A stretch of 64,000 nt of DNA from Porodaedalea pini (lineage: Eukaryota; Basidiomycota; Agaricomycetes; Hymenochaetales; Hymenochaetaceae), in the NCBI GenBank assembly GCA_002794775.1, contig NBAY01000021.1:372001-436000 (forward strand). Direction: 5' to 3'. Shown in pieces: positions 45,360 through 55,912 of this stretch. The translations under genes and the position numbers were made by a program. Below the pieces are notes generated by a model. The model did no database searches. It was given only the letters and a program-made list of their open reading frames with translations, and was not told the origin of the DNA. Within the stretch, counting starts at the first letter, position 1. Every line of letters begins with the position of its first letter.

Positions 45360-45830
45360 TTTTGGCCTTGTTATCAGACAAAAACACTATGATTACTGCA
45401 TTACAGTTTAGACATTAGATTTTGGAAGGACATATAAGTGGCATATAATACAAGAAAAATAAATGCACATTTCCTGTAAGCATCTATCTAACTTGTATTT
45501 ACCTTGTATCCTATGTGAAGGCTAATAAGTATATGATATGCTGACTGACATGCTGACACCCAACATATAAACCAGTGAAGAGCCTTCCGGCCTGATTGTC
45601 AGAAATAATCAGTAGAATGAATGCATTACAGCTGAATTGTTAGACTTTCTGAGGGCATATAATTAGAATACAAAATGATAAAAAATATATTTTTTTCTTG
45701 TAAATATCTGTCTATCTTGTATACACCTTGTATTGTACAAAAACTCTTGTAGCAGACTTGTATTCGACTCAAAGACATAACAAGCTGACTAACAGACTTA
45801 TATTACCTTACATGGTATACAAGACTATAC
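45360..45830. repeat. Two diverged direct repeats of about 230 bp
   Basis: Unit 1 (about 45360-45588) and unit 2 (about 45589-45825) share ordered islands: GCCTTGTTATCAGA versus GCCTGATTGTCAGA, GCATTACAG in both, GGACATATAA versus GGGCATATAA, TGTAAGCATCTATCTAACTT versus TGTAAATATCTGTCTATCTT, and ACCTTGTAT in both. No coding potential. Confidence 0.55.
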
Positions 45831-46003
45831 AGGCGACGCGACTTTTTCGTGATGATAGAAATGGATGCTCTAGTCAGTGAATACGGAACCTCCTATTTGA
45901 ATGCAGTAACAACCGCTGCCTAACTAGCGACCTAACATCTACACAGTCAGTGCTATATAGTTTACATACATCGCTCAGAGCTTATTATGCGGGGGCAGGC
46001 CTC

Positions 46004-47566
46004 ATGAGTCGACAACCCTACTCAGAACGACAGGATGATCTTGGCGCGCTCAAGCCGCCCATCGCAGAGCATCTGTACGGAGGTCGTCAAGCTACGCATC
46101 ACCTTCATATACTAATTGTCGGATGTGGACTTGGTGGACTCGCTGCGGCACATTGCCTTGCTCAGGCTGGCCACGACATCACTATCCTTGAATCCGAAAG
46201 TGTACTCGATGAAGTAGGTGCAGGACTCCAGGTCTCTCCGAACGCCTCACGTCTGCTTGCGCGTTGGGGGCTTGCAGAAAAGCTTGCAGAAGCAGCTGTG
46301 GAGCCGCAGGGTGTCGCATTCCGACGCTACAAGGACGGCAAACTCATAGGATACTCGCGCAGGGGCGCTCCGAATTACCACATCCACCGAGTCGACCTGC
46401 ACAAAATGCTCCTTGGCCTCGTTTCTGCCTCACCTAGAGTTCGTGTGCTACTGAACTCGACCGTGATGGTTGTCGACCCGGAACATAAGCCTCAAGTGGC
46501 TGTCAAACTCGCTTCTGGAGAGGTCATTGCAGGCGACTTGATAATAGGGGCGGACGGCGTGAAGAGCATCGTGAGAAGCATTGTTGTGGGACGATCAGGC
46601 CGAGTGGAGACCAGTGGAGACGTTGCATATCGGGCTGTCATTCCTACCGATTGCATGCTAGATGACTCGGAGCTAAAGGCCTTGATCGACACGCCTGAGA
46701 TTAGTGCCTGGATGGGTCCCAAACGGCATATGATTGGATACTGAATAGTAAGCATTTTGTCGTCTTTATACACCATTATTCTGATTCATACTTCCGATTT
46801 TCAGAGAGCGAAGAAGGAATATAATATGGTCATGGTTCACCAGGAGGGAAACACCGAGGAACCGTGGACGGCCGAGTGTGACCCCGATAAATTACGCCTT
46901 ACTTTCGCGGATTTCGAGCCTCGGTATGTACATGGAATCATTGTTTATTGCTTTCATTGACATTCCCGAAAGTGTTACCAAACTTCTTTCGCACGTGAAG
47001 GCTACGCTCAAATGGAAACTAACGGATCACGAATCTCTCGAGCGCTGGATTCACCCTACAGGACGAGTGGTCCTTCTCGGAGACGCATGCCATCCCATGC
47101 TTGTTAGTATTCTTTAATTTTATTTGTGTTTTCCATATACTGATAATAAAACTAGCCTTACCGTGCCCAAGGTGCCGCGATGGCTTTCGAAGACGCTGCT
47201 ATTATTGGCTCCCTCCTCTCTCGACTTTCTTCCTTCTCACAACTGCCTAAGCTTCTTTCTGCATATGAAAGTCTCCGTCGTCCGCGCGCAACCAAGGCCC
47301 AGCTCAGCAGTCGAATGAATCAACGTATATTCCACCTGCCTGATGGATCGGCGCAGGTACAGCGAGATTCTCAGATGCGCAGTGCCATGGAGATGGAGCT
47401 TGAGCGTCTGTGTTTCGAAGATGAACCCGCACCAACTGGTGGACTCAACGAAGGAAACGCAAATCAGTGGGCAGACAGACAGAAAAATATCGAGCAGTTT
47501 TCGTACGATGCCGATGATGCTGTCGAGCGTTGGTGGGCGAAGGAGGGTGCGACATTGCTGGATTAG
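46004..47566 (+). CDS. FAD-dependent monooxygenase (salicylate hydroxylase-like), with one in-frame TGA
   Basis: ATG 46004 (MSRQPYSERQDDLGALK). Residues 36-45 give the FAD-binding ILIVGCGLGG. Downstream are DEVGAGLQVSPNASRLL, HRVDLHKMLL, the second FAD motif IIGADGVKSIVRS and, after two introns, RVVLLGDACHPML, then YRAQGAAMAFEDAA. These are the hallmarks of group A flavoprotein hydroxylases, which insert one oxygen into aromatic substrates using NAD(P)H. Introns: 46748-46804, about 46933-46978 and about 47102-47157. A TGA at 46742-46744 immediately precedes the first donor, where relatives have a sense codon (GY-C/N-I); all else is intact. This is either a one-base lesion or an error. It heads a putative cluster with UbiA and the O-methyltransferase. 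Confidence 0.85.
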
Positions 47567-47812
47567 ACGGGCTGTGAGCCTGCGACTGCGGTCATGTATT
47601 GCATTGTTACCGGGGTCATAAGAAACGAGTAGCAGAAAGAACGGGGCGATCTATTGGAGATGTCGATGCTTCAAGGGTGGTCCTTGTAATCTCGGTAATT
47701 TAAAATTGCAGGCCTTCGAGGCCACAGGCCCCGAAGGAACTGGGACTACAAAGGGAGATACTTAAAGCGGACTTCGCTAAGATACAGCAAATAATAATCC
47801 GTACAAAGCCTC
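47567..47812. other. Convergent intergenic spacer
   Basis: 3' ends of the monooxygenase (+) and the UbiA gene (-) meet here. No further feature was seen. Confidence 0.5.
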
Positions 47813-49167
47813 TCAATCTCGTATAACTTGAGCGTAATCCACCATGATACCAGTGAATATGAGGGGACCAAGGTAAAACGCGTTATTCTTAAAGTTCTCT
47901 TTGTTTTGACGTCAGCCTGTGGATCGATAAACTAGACTGGTTTTACTTACCCCAGCAACTATACGAAGAGTCAACATCAAGGATCATGAGCTGGTAGAGG
48001 AGCTGCACAGACGTCCCACTAACACAGATGACAAAATAAGGCATTCCTTGGTTGTTGGCGATACCGGCATAATACAGACAGAGAACGAAGCCGAGATCAA
48101 AACAGGCAGCGGCATGCCAGACATGGTCTCCGAAAAACAAGGAGGTTGACCAGACGCCGATTTTGATGTCATCTTTTCTGTCCTGGCATCCGTAGACTGT
48201 ATCTAAATATAGAGTAAGCACGACATCGCAGTTGAATCAACGATAAAGCTTTGCATACCGTACATCATCGTCCAGCTTCCAGAAAAGTCGCATCAACAAG
48301 TATCTGCAAAGCTTCGAGTGACAAAGGCTCACCAGAACATCCCGGCGAGCATGAGTGGAAATGTCCGTGGGAGTTTAGGAAAGGAGTCGTCGATCTGGTA
48401 CCAGGACTGAAAAAATCCGATGTTTGCAGAGATGGCGAGCCATGCTTGCGGCCAATACGAGACCCTTTTTAACAGCGGATATATGAGAAACCTAACGGAA
48501 GATGAGTGGCCTGGAAGTATAAACTTGGTCCAGAAACGCACAAAGGAATCATTTCTATCATTGACAGCCAGAAGCTGGGAGAAGACAAATCAAATTAGGC
48601 GGTGTACCTATAAAAAAAGAGCGCGGACGTACACAGTTTTGTTGTATGTCGAGAAAAATATGCCTCCGACCAAATATTGTACAAGAAGGAACACTGTAGC
48701 AGAGAAAACTGAAACTCTTCCAGAGGCCATAGGTCTCCCCTTCGTACGTTCTGCGGACATACTCAAGGAATTAGGTAATAGTAGGCATTTAGGCAAATAA
48801 ATGCAACTTACCGACCGCAGCGTCAAACTTACGATCCAAAATGTCATTCACGGTGCACGCGGGACTTCTTATGATGAATGCGCCGAATAAAGTCTTAAAC
48901 AGTAGTGGTACGACTTCATTGAAAGGCGTCTTCTGTGCGTATGCCGCCATGGCTAGGCCCCAAACTAATTGTAGACGAAAGAAGGTCAGAAGCTTGGCGA
49001 CTAGGATCAAGCACCCGAGCGTACCCATTGGCCAAAAGAATAGAAGCCCACCGGCAGGCTGTGACCTTTTTAATATAAGTATGATTTAGATAATAAAGAC
49101 TCACCTTATGAATACGCATGAGCTCCATGTAAGGGCGAACCATTTCTGCAGGTTGGAGCGAGGACAT
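47813..49167 (-). CDS. UbiA-family aromatic prenyltransferase
   Basis: Spliced minus-strand gene with ATG at 49167 (MSSLQPAEMVRPYMELMRIH). Exons read about 49167-49105, 49058-48812, 48750-48633, 48574-48542, 48491 onward, and two or three more. Joined, they give IHKPAGGLLFFWP, the first Asp-rich motif NDILDRKFDAAVGRTKGRP, IYPLLKRVSYWPQAWL, the second motif YDTVYGCQDRKDDIKIGV, and the end DYAQVIRD at 47813. Both motifs bind the Mg-diphosphate of the polyprenyl donor in a multi-helix membrane protein. No break was found. The short N-terminus lacks a mitochondrial presequence, which argues against COQ2 (ubiquinone synthesis) and favours a secondary-metabolism enzyme that prenylates a phenolic acid. 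Neighbours (flavin monooxygenase, O-methyltransferase) support a meroterpenoid-type pathway; the product is unknown. Confidence 0.9.
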
Positions 49168-49440
49168 GAGGGTGATTTAGTCGGTCTACCGCTGTTGAAG
49201 GCATTTTGTGTTAAAATTGACACGGCTAGAAGACCAATTACTGTGAAGAGGATAAGAGCTCGCTCCGAGGGACACGGCGGATTTGACTACTTGAGCCGAC
49301 AGTGTGTGCTTTCACTTGAGAAACAATTTCATTCCGCATTGCCTTCCATTCAGCAACTTGAAGCGCCTTTATGATGGCCCTAAGTAACGGAAATCCCCGC
49401 ATTTCGATTCCGGACTCATGCAGTCTAGATATGAAAGGCA

Positions 49441-50109
49441 CAGTGGAAATTCTGATAATGCATAATCTTTTAATGCATAACCTTCATACTGCATAGGTTT
49501 TTGGCAGGAACCGACTTGGGAGGCGGCGGAATATGCATAATCCGCCATATTGCATATTGCATCAGTACTAGTGTGGGAGTGAACTTTATGCATAAATACT
49601 CAATGTATTCCCTTATTCTGGCAACTTTTATGATGCTTTTGACAGTGGGTGTTCATGCTTTCCATCTATGTTGTCAAGCTGCAATAACATGAGGTGATGT
49701 GAAAAATGTATTTAAGAGCAGAAAATCCTGCAAAGCAGGACATGGCTTGCACAGAGAAGTGAAAGCTGCATCTGGCACTGGCAGAGTCTTGTTCACGAAA
49801 ACGCGGCCCCTCTATCTTTCTTGGTATTGTGTCATTGTGTCAGGTACATTGTTCCTTCACTCTCACATTTCTCACTACTCATATCGTTCGCAGTTATCTT
49901 TCTTGAACTTTCCGTCTTGATTCTTTATGCTTTTGAGCTGTTTTGCCCGTCTTTGCTAGCATAAGATTTGCGAATAAAAGTTAATTGAAAATCTTTGTTG
50001 TGTGCACTAAACTAAGTAAAATGTTCTCACGGAGGTCATATTGCATATCTGTCGTAATGCATAAGCTTGGAGTGGGAACGGACCATATGCATTATCAGAA
50101 TTTCCACTG
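49441..50109. mobile_element. pogo/Fot1-like MITE with 24-bp terminal inverted repeats
   Basis: CAGTGGAAATTCTGATAATG at 49441 is matched by its reverse complement ending at 50109, and the identity runs 24 bp. The right flank is TA and the left is CA (a probable mutated TA). The CAGTGG... end and TA target are typical of fungal pogo/Fot1 (Tc1/mariner superfamily) elements. No transposase frame; length 669 bp. At least nine TGCATA/TATGCA motifs lie within about 130 bp of the ends. It lies between the UbiA start and the membrane-protein gene. Confidence 0.82.
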
Positions 50110-50506
50110 TACTCTGATCGCCAAGTGGCGCCGTCCTAGGCCGCCCACGGCCGGATCCGTCGATGAGTTGAGATGATGCCGCGCCACATGCACAAAACAA
50201 GATCGGATCGGCAAAACATGATGGGCGGCAAATATTAATAGTATCGACAGATGCGGATTTCTATTTTTATTACAAATGGTTCCTGCATGGTAGCATTTTG
50301 TACATGGTCGCGTCGAAATGTTGTGTAAATTCCCCGTCACCGTAGGAAAATCCGAATCATGTCGTAAGAAGTGAGGAATATACTTAGAAAGGTCTGGCTG
50401 GTGAGCTAGCTACGAAATAAAACAATTACTGGATGAGAAAGTATAAATGCAAACAAACAGTCTAGCTCCCACTTCATATCGGAGAACGAAGCTCAATAAC
50501 GAAGGC
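50110..50506. other. Spacer without recognised feature
   Basis: 3' side of the minus-strand membrane-protein gene. Nothing else seen. Confidence 0.4.
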
Positions 50507-52350
50507 CTATGGAATCATATTGCCTTGAGACCGACGTACGGTAAGCTCATATTCGCCACCATAGTGTATCGTCCTGTGTTTTCCTTTGCCTGTAAAAGTC
50601 CGTCCCGATTGCAAGACCAGTGTCGCGCCCGATGAAGCTGAAGCTACATCCAAATTGTCCTCGAACTCATTTCCGATGTTTCCGAGGATATTTGCCTCCA
50701 ACGTAGTGCGAGCACCGTTGAATCCGGTGTAATAGGGCTGCTCAGCTTCGGATGTACTAGATACAGCCTTGAGGTTGAGAATGAGCCGTGCCGTCATAAG
50801 ACTATTGATCCTGTGGTTTCATGCGCATCGGTGAGCTGAAAAGACTCTGAAGAGATTCAACGCTCACATAACGCCGAAGTTCGCGTTAATGGCCTTCAAA
50901 TCTTGCTGCATATACTCGTTAGCGGCAAGCCGCATGTCGAAACGGTGAATTTAGCTCTTACCGCTGCAGTCTGGAATGACTCGAATCAGCTTTTGTATAA
51001 AATATATACACGCAGATATTACTTACCAGGTCAAAGATCACGGTCGTTAAATTCGCCGCGAACATGATGAAGAAATACATCAACCCTACGCATTAGAGAG
51101 TAAGTGACCCGTAAATAGGGATTATCGACGAGAAACCAACCATCTTTTACAATGATGTGCCATAGACGAGAATGCGAGAATCCGCTTGCCATTTTGAACA
51201 CGACGTAGGAACGATACATAGTCAGCCCAAGGACAACGGTATCTTAAAAATGATAAGGATAATTAGGCAGATATGATTATATTGTAGGTTACTCACCCGT
51301 ACAGAGTTCGGAAACCCAGAACAACATGAATTTATTGGCACTGTCATAAGTATTGCGTGAGTATCCCAGTACACATGGGCCCGGAGGTGCCATCAGCTTA
51401 CTTTCCCGGGGAAACAGCGAGAACGCATGCCACAAATCCTTTCGGGAGGACCACTGCCGCACCCCATTTGAGATCGGCGAACTAGTTGAGGACAGTAAGG
51501 TAAGAAATAGAATGAGACTGGTTCGTTACGCATTGACATACTAGCTTGAGCACGGTCTCCGCGATGAGGAAAACGCCGATTAAGGCGGCTGCCTTGAGAC
51601 TCCGGCTGTAGATGCAGTACGTCCGAAGAATAAAAACGGCTGTTGAAAGAGTCCGGTCATTAATAGAACAGACTGGCTCTCTGTATGAACTGACATCCTA
51701 TGACGACCCGTTGGAATGTGGCGATATATCCTGCATACCGGAAAAACCTTTGGCAGCTGAAATGCACTTCAGATTCAGGACAGAACAAAAGAAGGGGACA
51801 TGATCATGCGCACGTCTGTTAAACGGCTGGATAAGCTCGCGAAAGATTTCGGGATAAATGAATCTTGACTTACTATTCCCACAAACGCTGGGTCATGAAA
51901 AGCTATCAAAAAGAATCCACCTGGTTATTCATCCGTTCTACCGAATACTAAAGCAGCACGCACCAGCTATAGTTGGGATCACAGCAAGAATAAAGATCCA
52001 TCGATTCTAGACTAAACTCAGAAAAGCTCTTCGCTCAAAGAAATCTATGCACTCATACCAAGAACCAGAGCAAGGTTAGACCAGTCCAATTTTTCTTCCA
52101 TATTTTTTCTACCTCTGTTGGGATCGTGATAAGGGTGTCGTAAAGTAGCATGGCTGAGAGAGAGAGAGCAGTCAGTAACGAGCTTTGGAAAGTGACTACT
52201 CTACTTGCCGAAGGCAGCGATGTCATAATATTTAGCGGCCTCACTGGGATAAATTTTAGTCTCGAGTGCAATATTGATGACATGCTAATTGAATGCTTAC
52301 AGGTGTCTTGCAGCTGTGGCGAGTTGTGCTATTTCTGCAGGAGACGACAT
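50507..52350 (-). CDS. Multi-pass membrane protein with DUF6533-type N-terminus
   Basis: Starts at ATG 52350 (MSSPAEIAQLATAARHL). Further exons give EAAKYYDIAAFAMLLYDTLI and TEVEKIWKKNWTGLTLLWFL, the N-terminal helix pair and the 'LYD.L.T...EV..IWKKNWT' signature of DUF6533 proteins. Later pieces include NKFMLFWVSELCTG, TMYRSYVVFKMASGFSHSRL and FAANLTTVIFDLV. The last exon (50797-50507) starts with TARLILNLK, the usual end of the membrane part, followed by a hydrophilic tail. The exon 2/3 junction needs a GC-AG intron (GCAAGT donor near 52207). These proteins are highly multiplied in agaricomycetes; no function is established. The position between UbiA and the methyltransferase could be incidental. 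Middle exons (51000-52000) are only partly resolved. Confidence 0.6.
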
Positions 52351-52511
52351 GTAGAAGCACTATCAAACAGGCTTTGTTGAGGTGCTGAACGTACATACGC
52401 TATATGTACACAAAGTAGCCATTGTTTCACGCGGAGGACAGCCATCATTTCAAAAGCGAAAGGAGAAATCAGCATCGCACGTTTGAACCAGGTTATGATT
52501 CCCGACAAAAC

Positions 52512-52600
52512 TAAGTTCGTCTATTTGCAACTCCATTGCCAACAAGGTTAAGTTCATCTATTTGCAACTCCATTTCCAACAGAACTAAGTTCATCTATCA
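52512..52600. repeat. 37-bp tandem repeat, about 2.4 units
   Basis: TAAGTTCRTCTATTTGCAAC units start at 52512, 52549 and 52586 (the last truncated). Non-coding and upstream of the membrane-protein start. Confidence 0.8.
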
Positions 52601-53413
52601 ACTGCGGTGTTCTATTGCTCTCTGCAGCTGACATCCCCGATTTCACCGAGCTGGAGTGCTCACTTGATCCCCGTCCAACTGATCTTGAAATAGAACCTCG
52701 CACTACGAGCGACGGTCTTACCAAATGACTAAAAACTTCTTGCCAAATGAGGCGATACATTTACCTTAAGCTTGCCAGATGATGGGCATCGTGCCCTTCA
52801 CATTACCAATGGTCTCAGTGGCGAGCTTGATTCAGCGCTCCCAGCGCCCCCCTAAATGCCTCGGTGTACTGATAGTTACGAGTTACGTCTGGTAGCGTGC
52901 AGGACAAAATCAGAAGCTGCGTACCTATCTTCCGTGTTCTCGCACGACTCTTGCCGTATGCGAGAAAGAATTGACCATGTTTGGATATGAAGGCGCTTGG
53001 TGCGGATCTCTGCAAGTTATGAACTTTCTCCAGTTGAGTCCATCACGGCGACCCGCCTGATCACGAAAAAGCCGATCTAAGTGGACATTCTTGAAATGAA
53101 TAAGAAGGCTTAACTTGCAAGAAAATACCCACGGAACCATCAAAATAAGGCCCGCCGCCTCAGGAGCCGGTTGACAGGTTGATGAACAGTTTGCTTCAAA
53201 ACGATTTCACTTCGGCTGCGCTGTTTCGTCGTGTTTGTAGCATCATTGATGCGCGCTAATTTTGGAGAACAACATATTGGTAAGCGTCCTTTCCGGGACA
53301 ACGGCTTCTTGGTGGCGCATGGAATTGTTACTGCTCTCCCAAGTATACTCAAAGATGCAATCTCCACATCTATCAGTTCTGGAAGAACGTCAGTCGTGCA
53401 ATCATCGAACTAG
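52601..53413. other. Intergenic region between divergent membrane-protein and methyltransferase genes
   Basis: Only short frames without recognisable domains. Confidence 0.4.
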
Positions 53414-53420
53414 TATATAA
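53414..53420 (+). promoter_or_regulatory. TATA box of the O-methyltransferase gene
   Basis: TATATAA, 54 bp before the ATG at 53468, implies a short 5' UTR. The following CCAGAGTC-type repeats (53430-53455) are part of the leader. Confidence 0.6.
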
Positions 53421-53467
53421 GAGCACCAGAGTCGTCCAGAGTCTCCAGAGTCTCACTCAAACTCAAC

Positions 53468-55437
53468 ATGGCTGCCGACCTGAAAGCTCTCCGCGATATA
53501 ATTTCATCCTCTGTCGACAAAATCGGCGATGTTTGTGCCGTAACAGGGAAGGATTTTCCCTCCCTTGACCAGCCAATCCAGTTCTCCGAGTTCACCCCCG
53601 ACGGTGTTCGCAACCATCCTCAGGTCTCGGAGGCGATTGGCCTCGCCGTTGCCGCCGCTTTCCAGCTCATCCAGACAATTCAGCCTCCTCCTGTCACGCT
53701 CACTACGTCTGCTTTCAGGGTGAGTATTAGTTTAATTCTCTTTTTTTCTAATTCCTGATGGCAAGCGAACGCCCGTCCCGGATGTAGCACACTTTGCCTG
53801 TAGCTCTCGGAATTGCGGAAAGGGCGAATGTCGCGGAAATCATCAGGTCTGCGGGACCAAAGGCAGGTGTTTTACTTCCACTGCTGTACGTTAAATCAGC
53901 CTTATAATCGTTCTGATATCACCTAGGGAATGCATGTTAAGGACATCGCGTCTAAGAACAATATCGACCCAAAGAAGCTTGGTGAGTATATTGCAGCAGA
54001 TAATGTGGTGCTCTTCGACGATTGAAACACCACTGTAGCTCGTGTCCTCCGCTTCCTCTCCACGAACCACTGGTTCAAGGAAGTCGCTCCCGACGTCTTT
54101 GCGACCAATTTGCTGTCTTCACTTCTCGACACTGGCAAAGAGCTGACTAGTGATTTGTCAGTCTTCTGAGGCATTACAACTTGCACTATCATCCTACTAA
54201 CTGGATTAACTCAGCGCATTGACCAAACACAAAGATTCTCCAGGACTGGCAGCTATTGCTGGATATGGGTGCGCCTCTTGCCATGATTGCTGATGCATCT
54301 CCCTAAGCCTATACTGTGCAGTGCCGATGAAGTCATCAAATCGACGTCACAATTCCAGGAAGTTCTGTTCGACCCGGAAACTGCATTCTCCGAAGAACTC
54401 AATGAAACGGGCTTCCAACGTGCTTTAGGTACGAAACTCGATCAATGGACATATTATGATACTCCCGAGGGACAGTACCGCGGAATTCGCTTCGCCGCCT
54501 CGATGTCGGCTGCCTCCAAACTCCATCCGCCGCAGGCTGTTTTGTCCGGTGCGAACGTTTCAAATCCTTCAACCCACCGTGAGCTGACTCCTTGAAGGCT
54601 TTGATTGGGCCTCTGTGCCCAAGAACGGTCTAGTCGTTGACGTCGGAGGTGGTGCCGGCCACGTTGGTCTTGAAATTGCAAAGGCTTTCCCGGGACTGAA
54701 TGTTGCCATCGAAGATCGTCCGGTGACTCTCGAGAATGCGAAAACCGTAAGAGCTCACAACGTTGGCATTGTAGGTGAAACTAACTTCCTATTTAGTACT
54801 GGAAAGTGAACTTGCCGTCTCATATCGATGCCAGGAAGGTGCACTTCGTTGGTATGCGCTTCAAGTTACTCACAAGTCAACTTTCGTTTATGCTGAATGT
54901 AATCGGGTCTGTCTGACTGCAGGGTGCGACTTCTTCGAGCCCCAGCCGAAGCTGCCTTCGACGCCTGACGTCTTCCTGCTGCGCATGATCCTCCATGACT
55001 GGTCTGACAAGTACTCGATCAAGCTCCTCCGTAACCTCCGTAACGCAGCAGGTCCGGACACGAAGCTCGTTATTGTCGACAGCGTTATCAGCTACGCATG
55101 CGACGTACCGCACAGTCCGGGTGCAGAGGAAGCTCCGAAGCCTCCGAAGCCGCTCTTGCCTAACATGGGAGGAGCGAACTTGCTGGCATACGAGGTCGAT
55201 ATGGTGGTCCGTAATCCTTTCCTTTCCTTTCTCTCTAGTGGAACTAAAGATGAGCTGCTCACAACATTCATTGTTTCTGGCCATCTCCCTTAGATCCTTT
55301 CTTGTCTGAACTCGGGCGAACGGACCAGCGATGGATTTGCCAGCATTATCGAGGCTGGAGGCTGGAAGTTGATTGAGATTCGCAAGAACCCGGCGAGTAA
55401 GATATGGTGGCCGAGTCTGATCTGTGTGCCTGCTTAG
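53468..55437 (+). CDS. SAM-dependent O-methyltransferase (COMT-like, family 2)
   Basis: ATG 53468 (MAADLKALRDIISSSVDKIG). Spliced parts: a helical dimerisation region (ALGIAERANVAEIIRSAGPK, GMHVKDIASKNNIDPKKL, RVLRFLSTNHWFKEVAPDVF), GFQRALGTKLDQWTYYDTPE, the SAM-binding motif LVVDVGGGAGHVGLEIAKAF, EDRPVTLENAKT, YWKVNLPSHIDARKVHF, then FFEPQPKLPSTPDVFLLRMI directly followed by LHDWSD with the catalytic His, and the last exon ending SLICVPA at 55437. About nine exons and no lesion seen. It would methylate a hydroxyl of a phenolic or similar small molecule. Neighbouring monooxygenase and prenyltransferase genes make joint action plausible. The gene is convergent with the Argonaute relic. Confidence 0.88.
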
Positions 55438-55912
55438 ACTTGCAACCTCACTGTTGAGCGCGTTCTGTACGAAATATTGTAGAATGTAAATTTATGTGAA
55501 ACGCCTCTCCCTAAGAGATTGAAAAGTAGTGAACTGGCAAGGTGACGGAAGGAACCGTTGTCTCTACGACCATCGTTTTGCTACCAAACGCAGTCGATGT
55601 TTCACATCTTCCTTTCCTACGCTTAAAGATGTTGAAGCCACGGAAAGGTTGACGCTTTTCTCGCTTCGAATGACTGAAATTCAAGAACGCCGATGTTGAG
55701 TGCCGCACATCAATATTATCAAAGATCTCTCGGCCCACAAGCAATTAGGTCTCAACTGTCGATTTATTTGTAGCCGTTTGATGCTACGCAAGCAAGTCCC
55801 ATTCACAAACAAGTCAGGTCAGCCCATTGACTCGTGTTATTGGGGTACACGGGTAGATCATTCTTCGAATCATCGTGAACACCTTCAACGTCAAAGAAGG
55901 ACCACTCATCTC
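55438..55912. other. Convergent intergenic spacer
   Basis: 3' flanks of the methyltransferase (+) and the Argonaute-like gene (-). No other feature. Confidence 0.5.

Noticed and set aside
47813..49167. Frameshift in the UbiA gene between the two Asp motifs
   Set aside because: A 33-nt exon (48574-48542) bounded by standard introns restores the frame and the IYPLLKRVSYWPQ motif, so the gene is intact.
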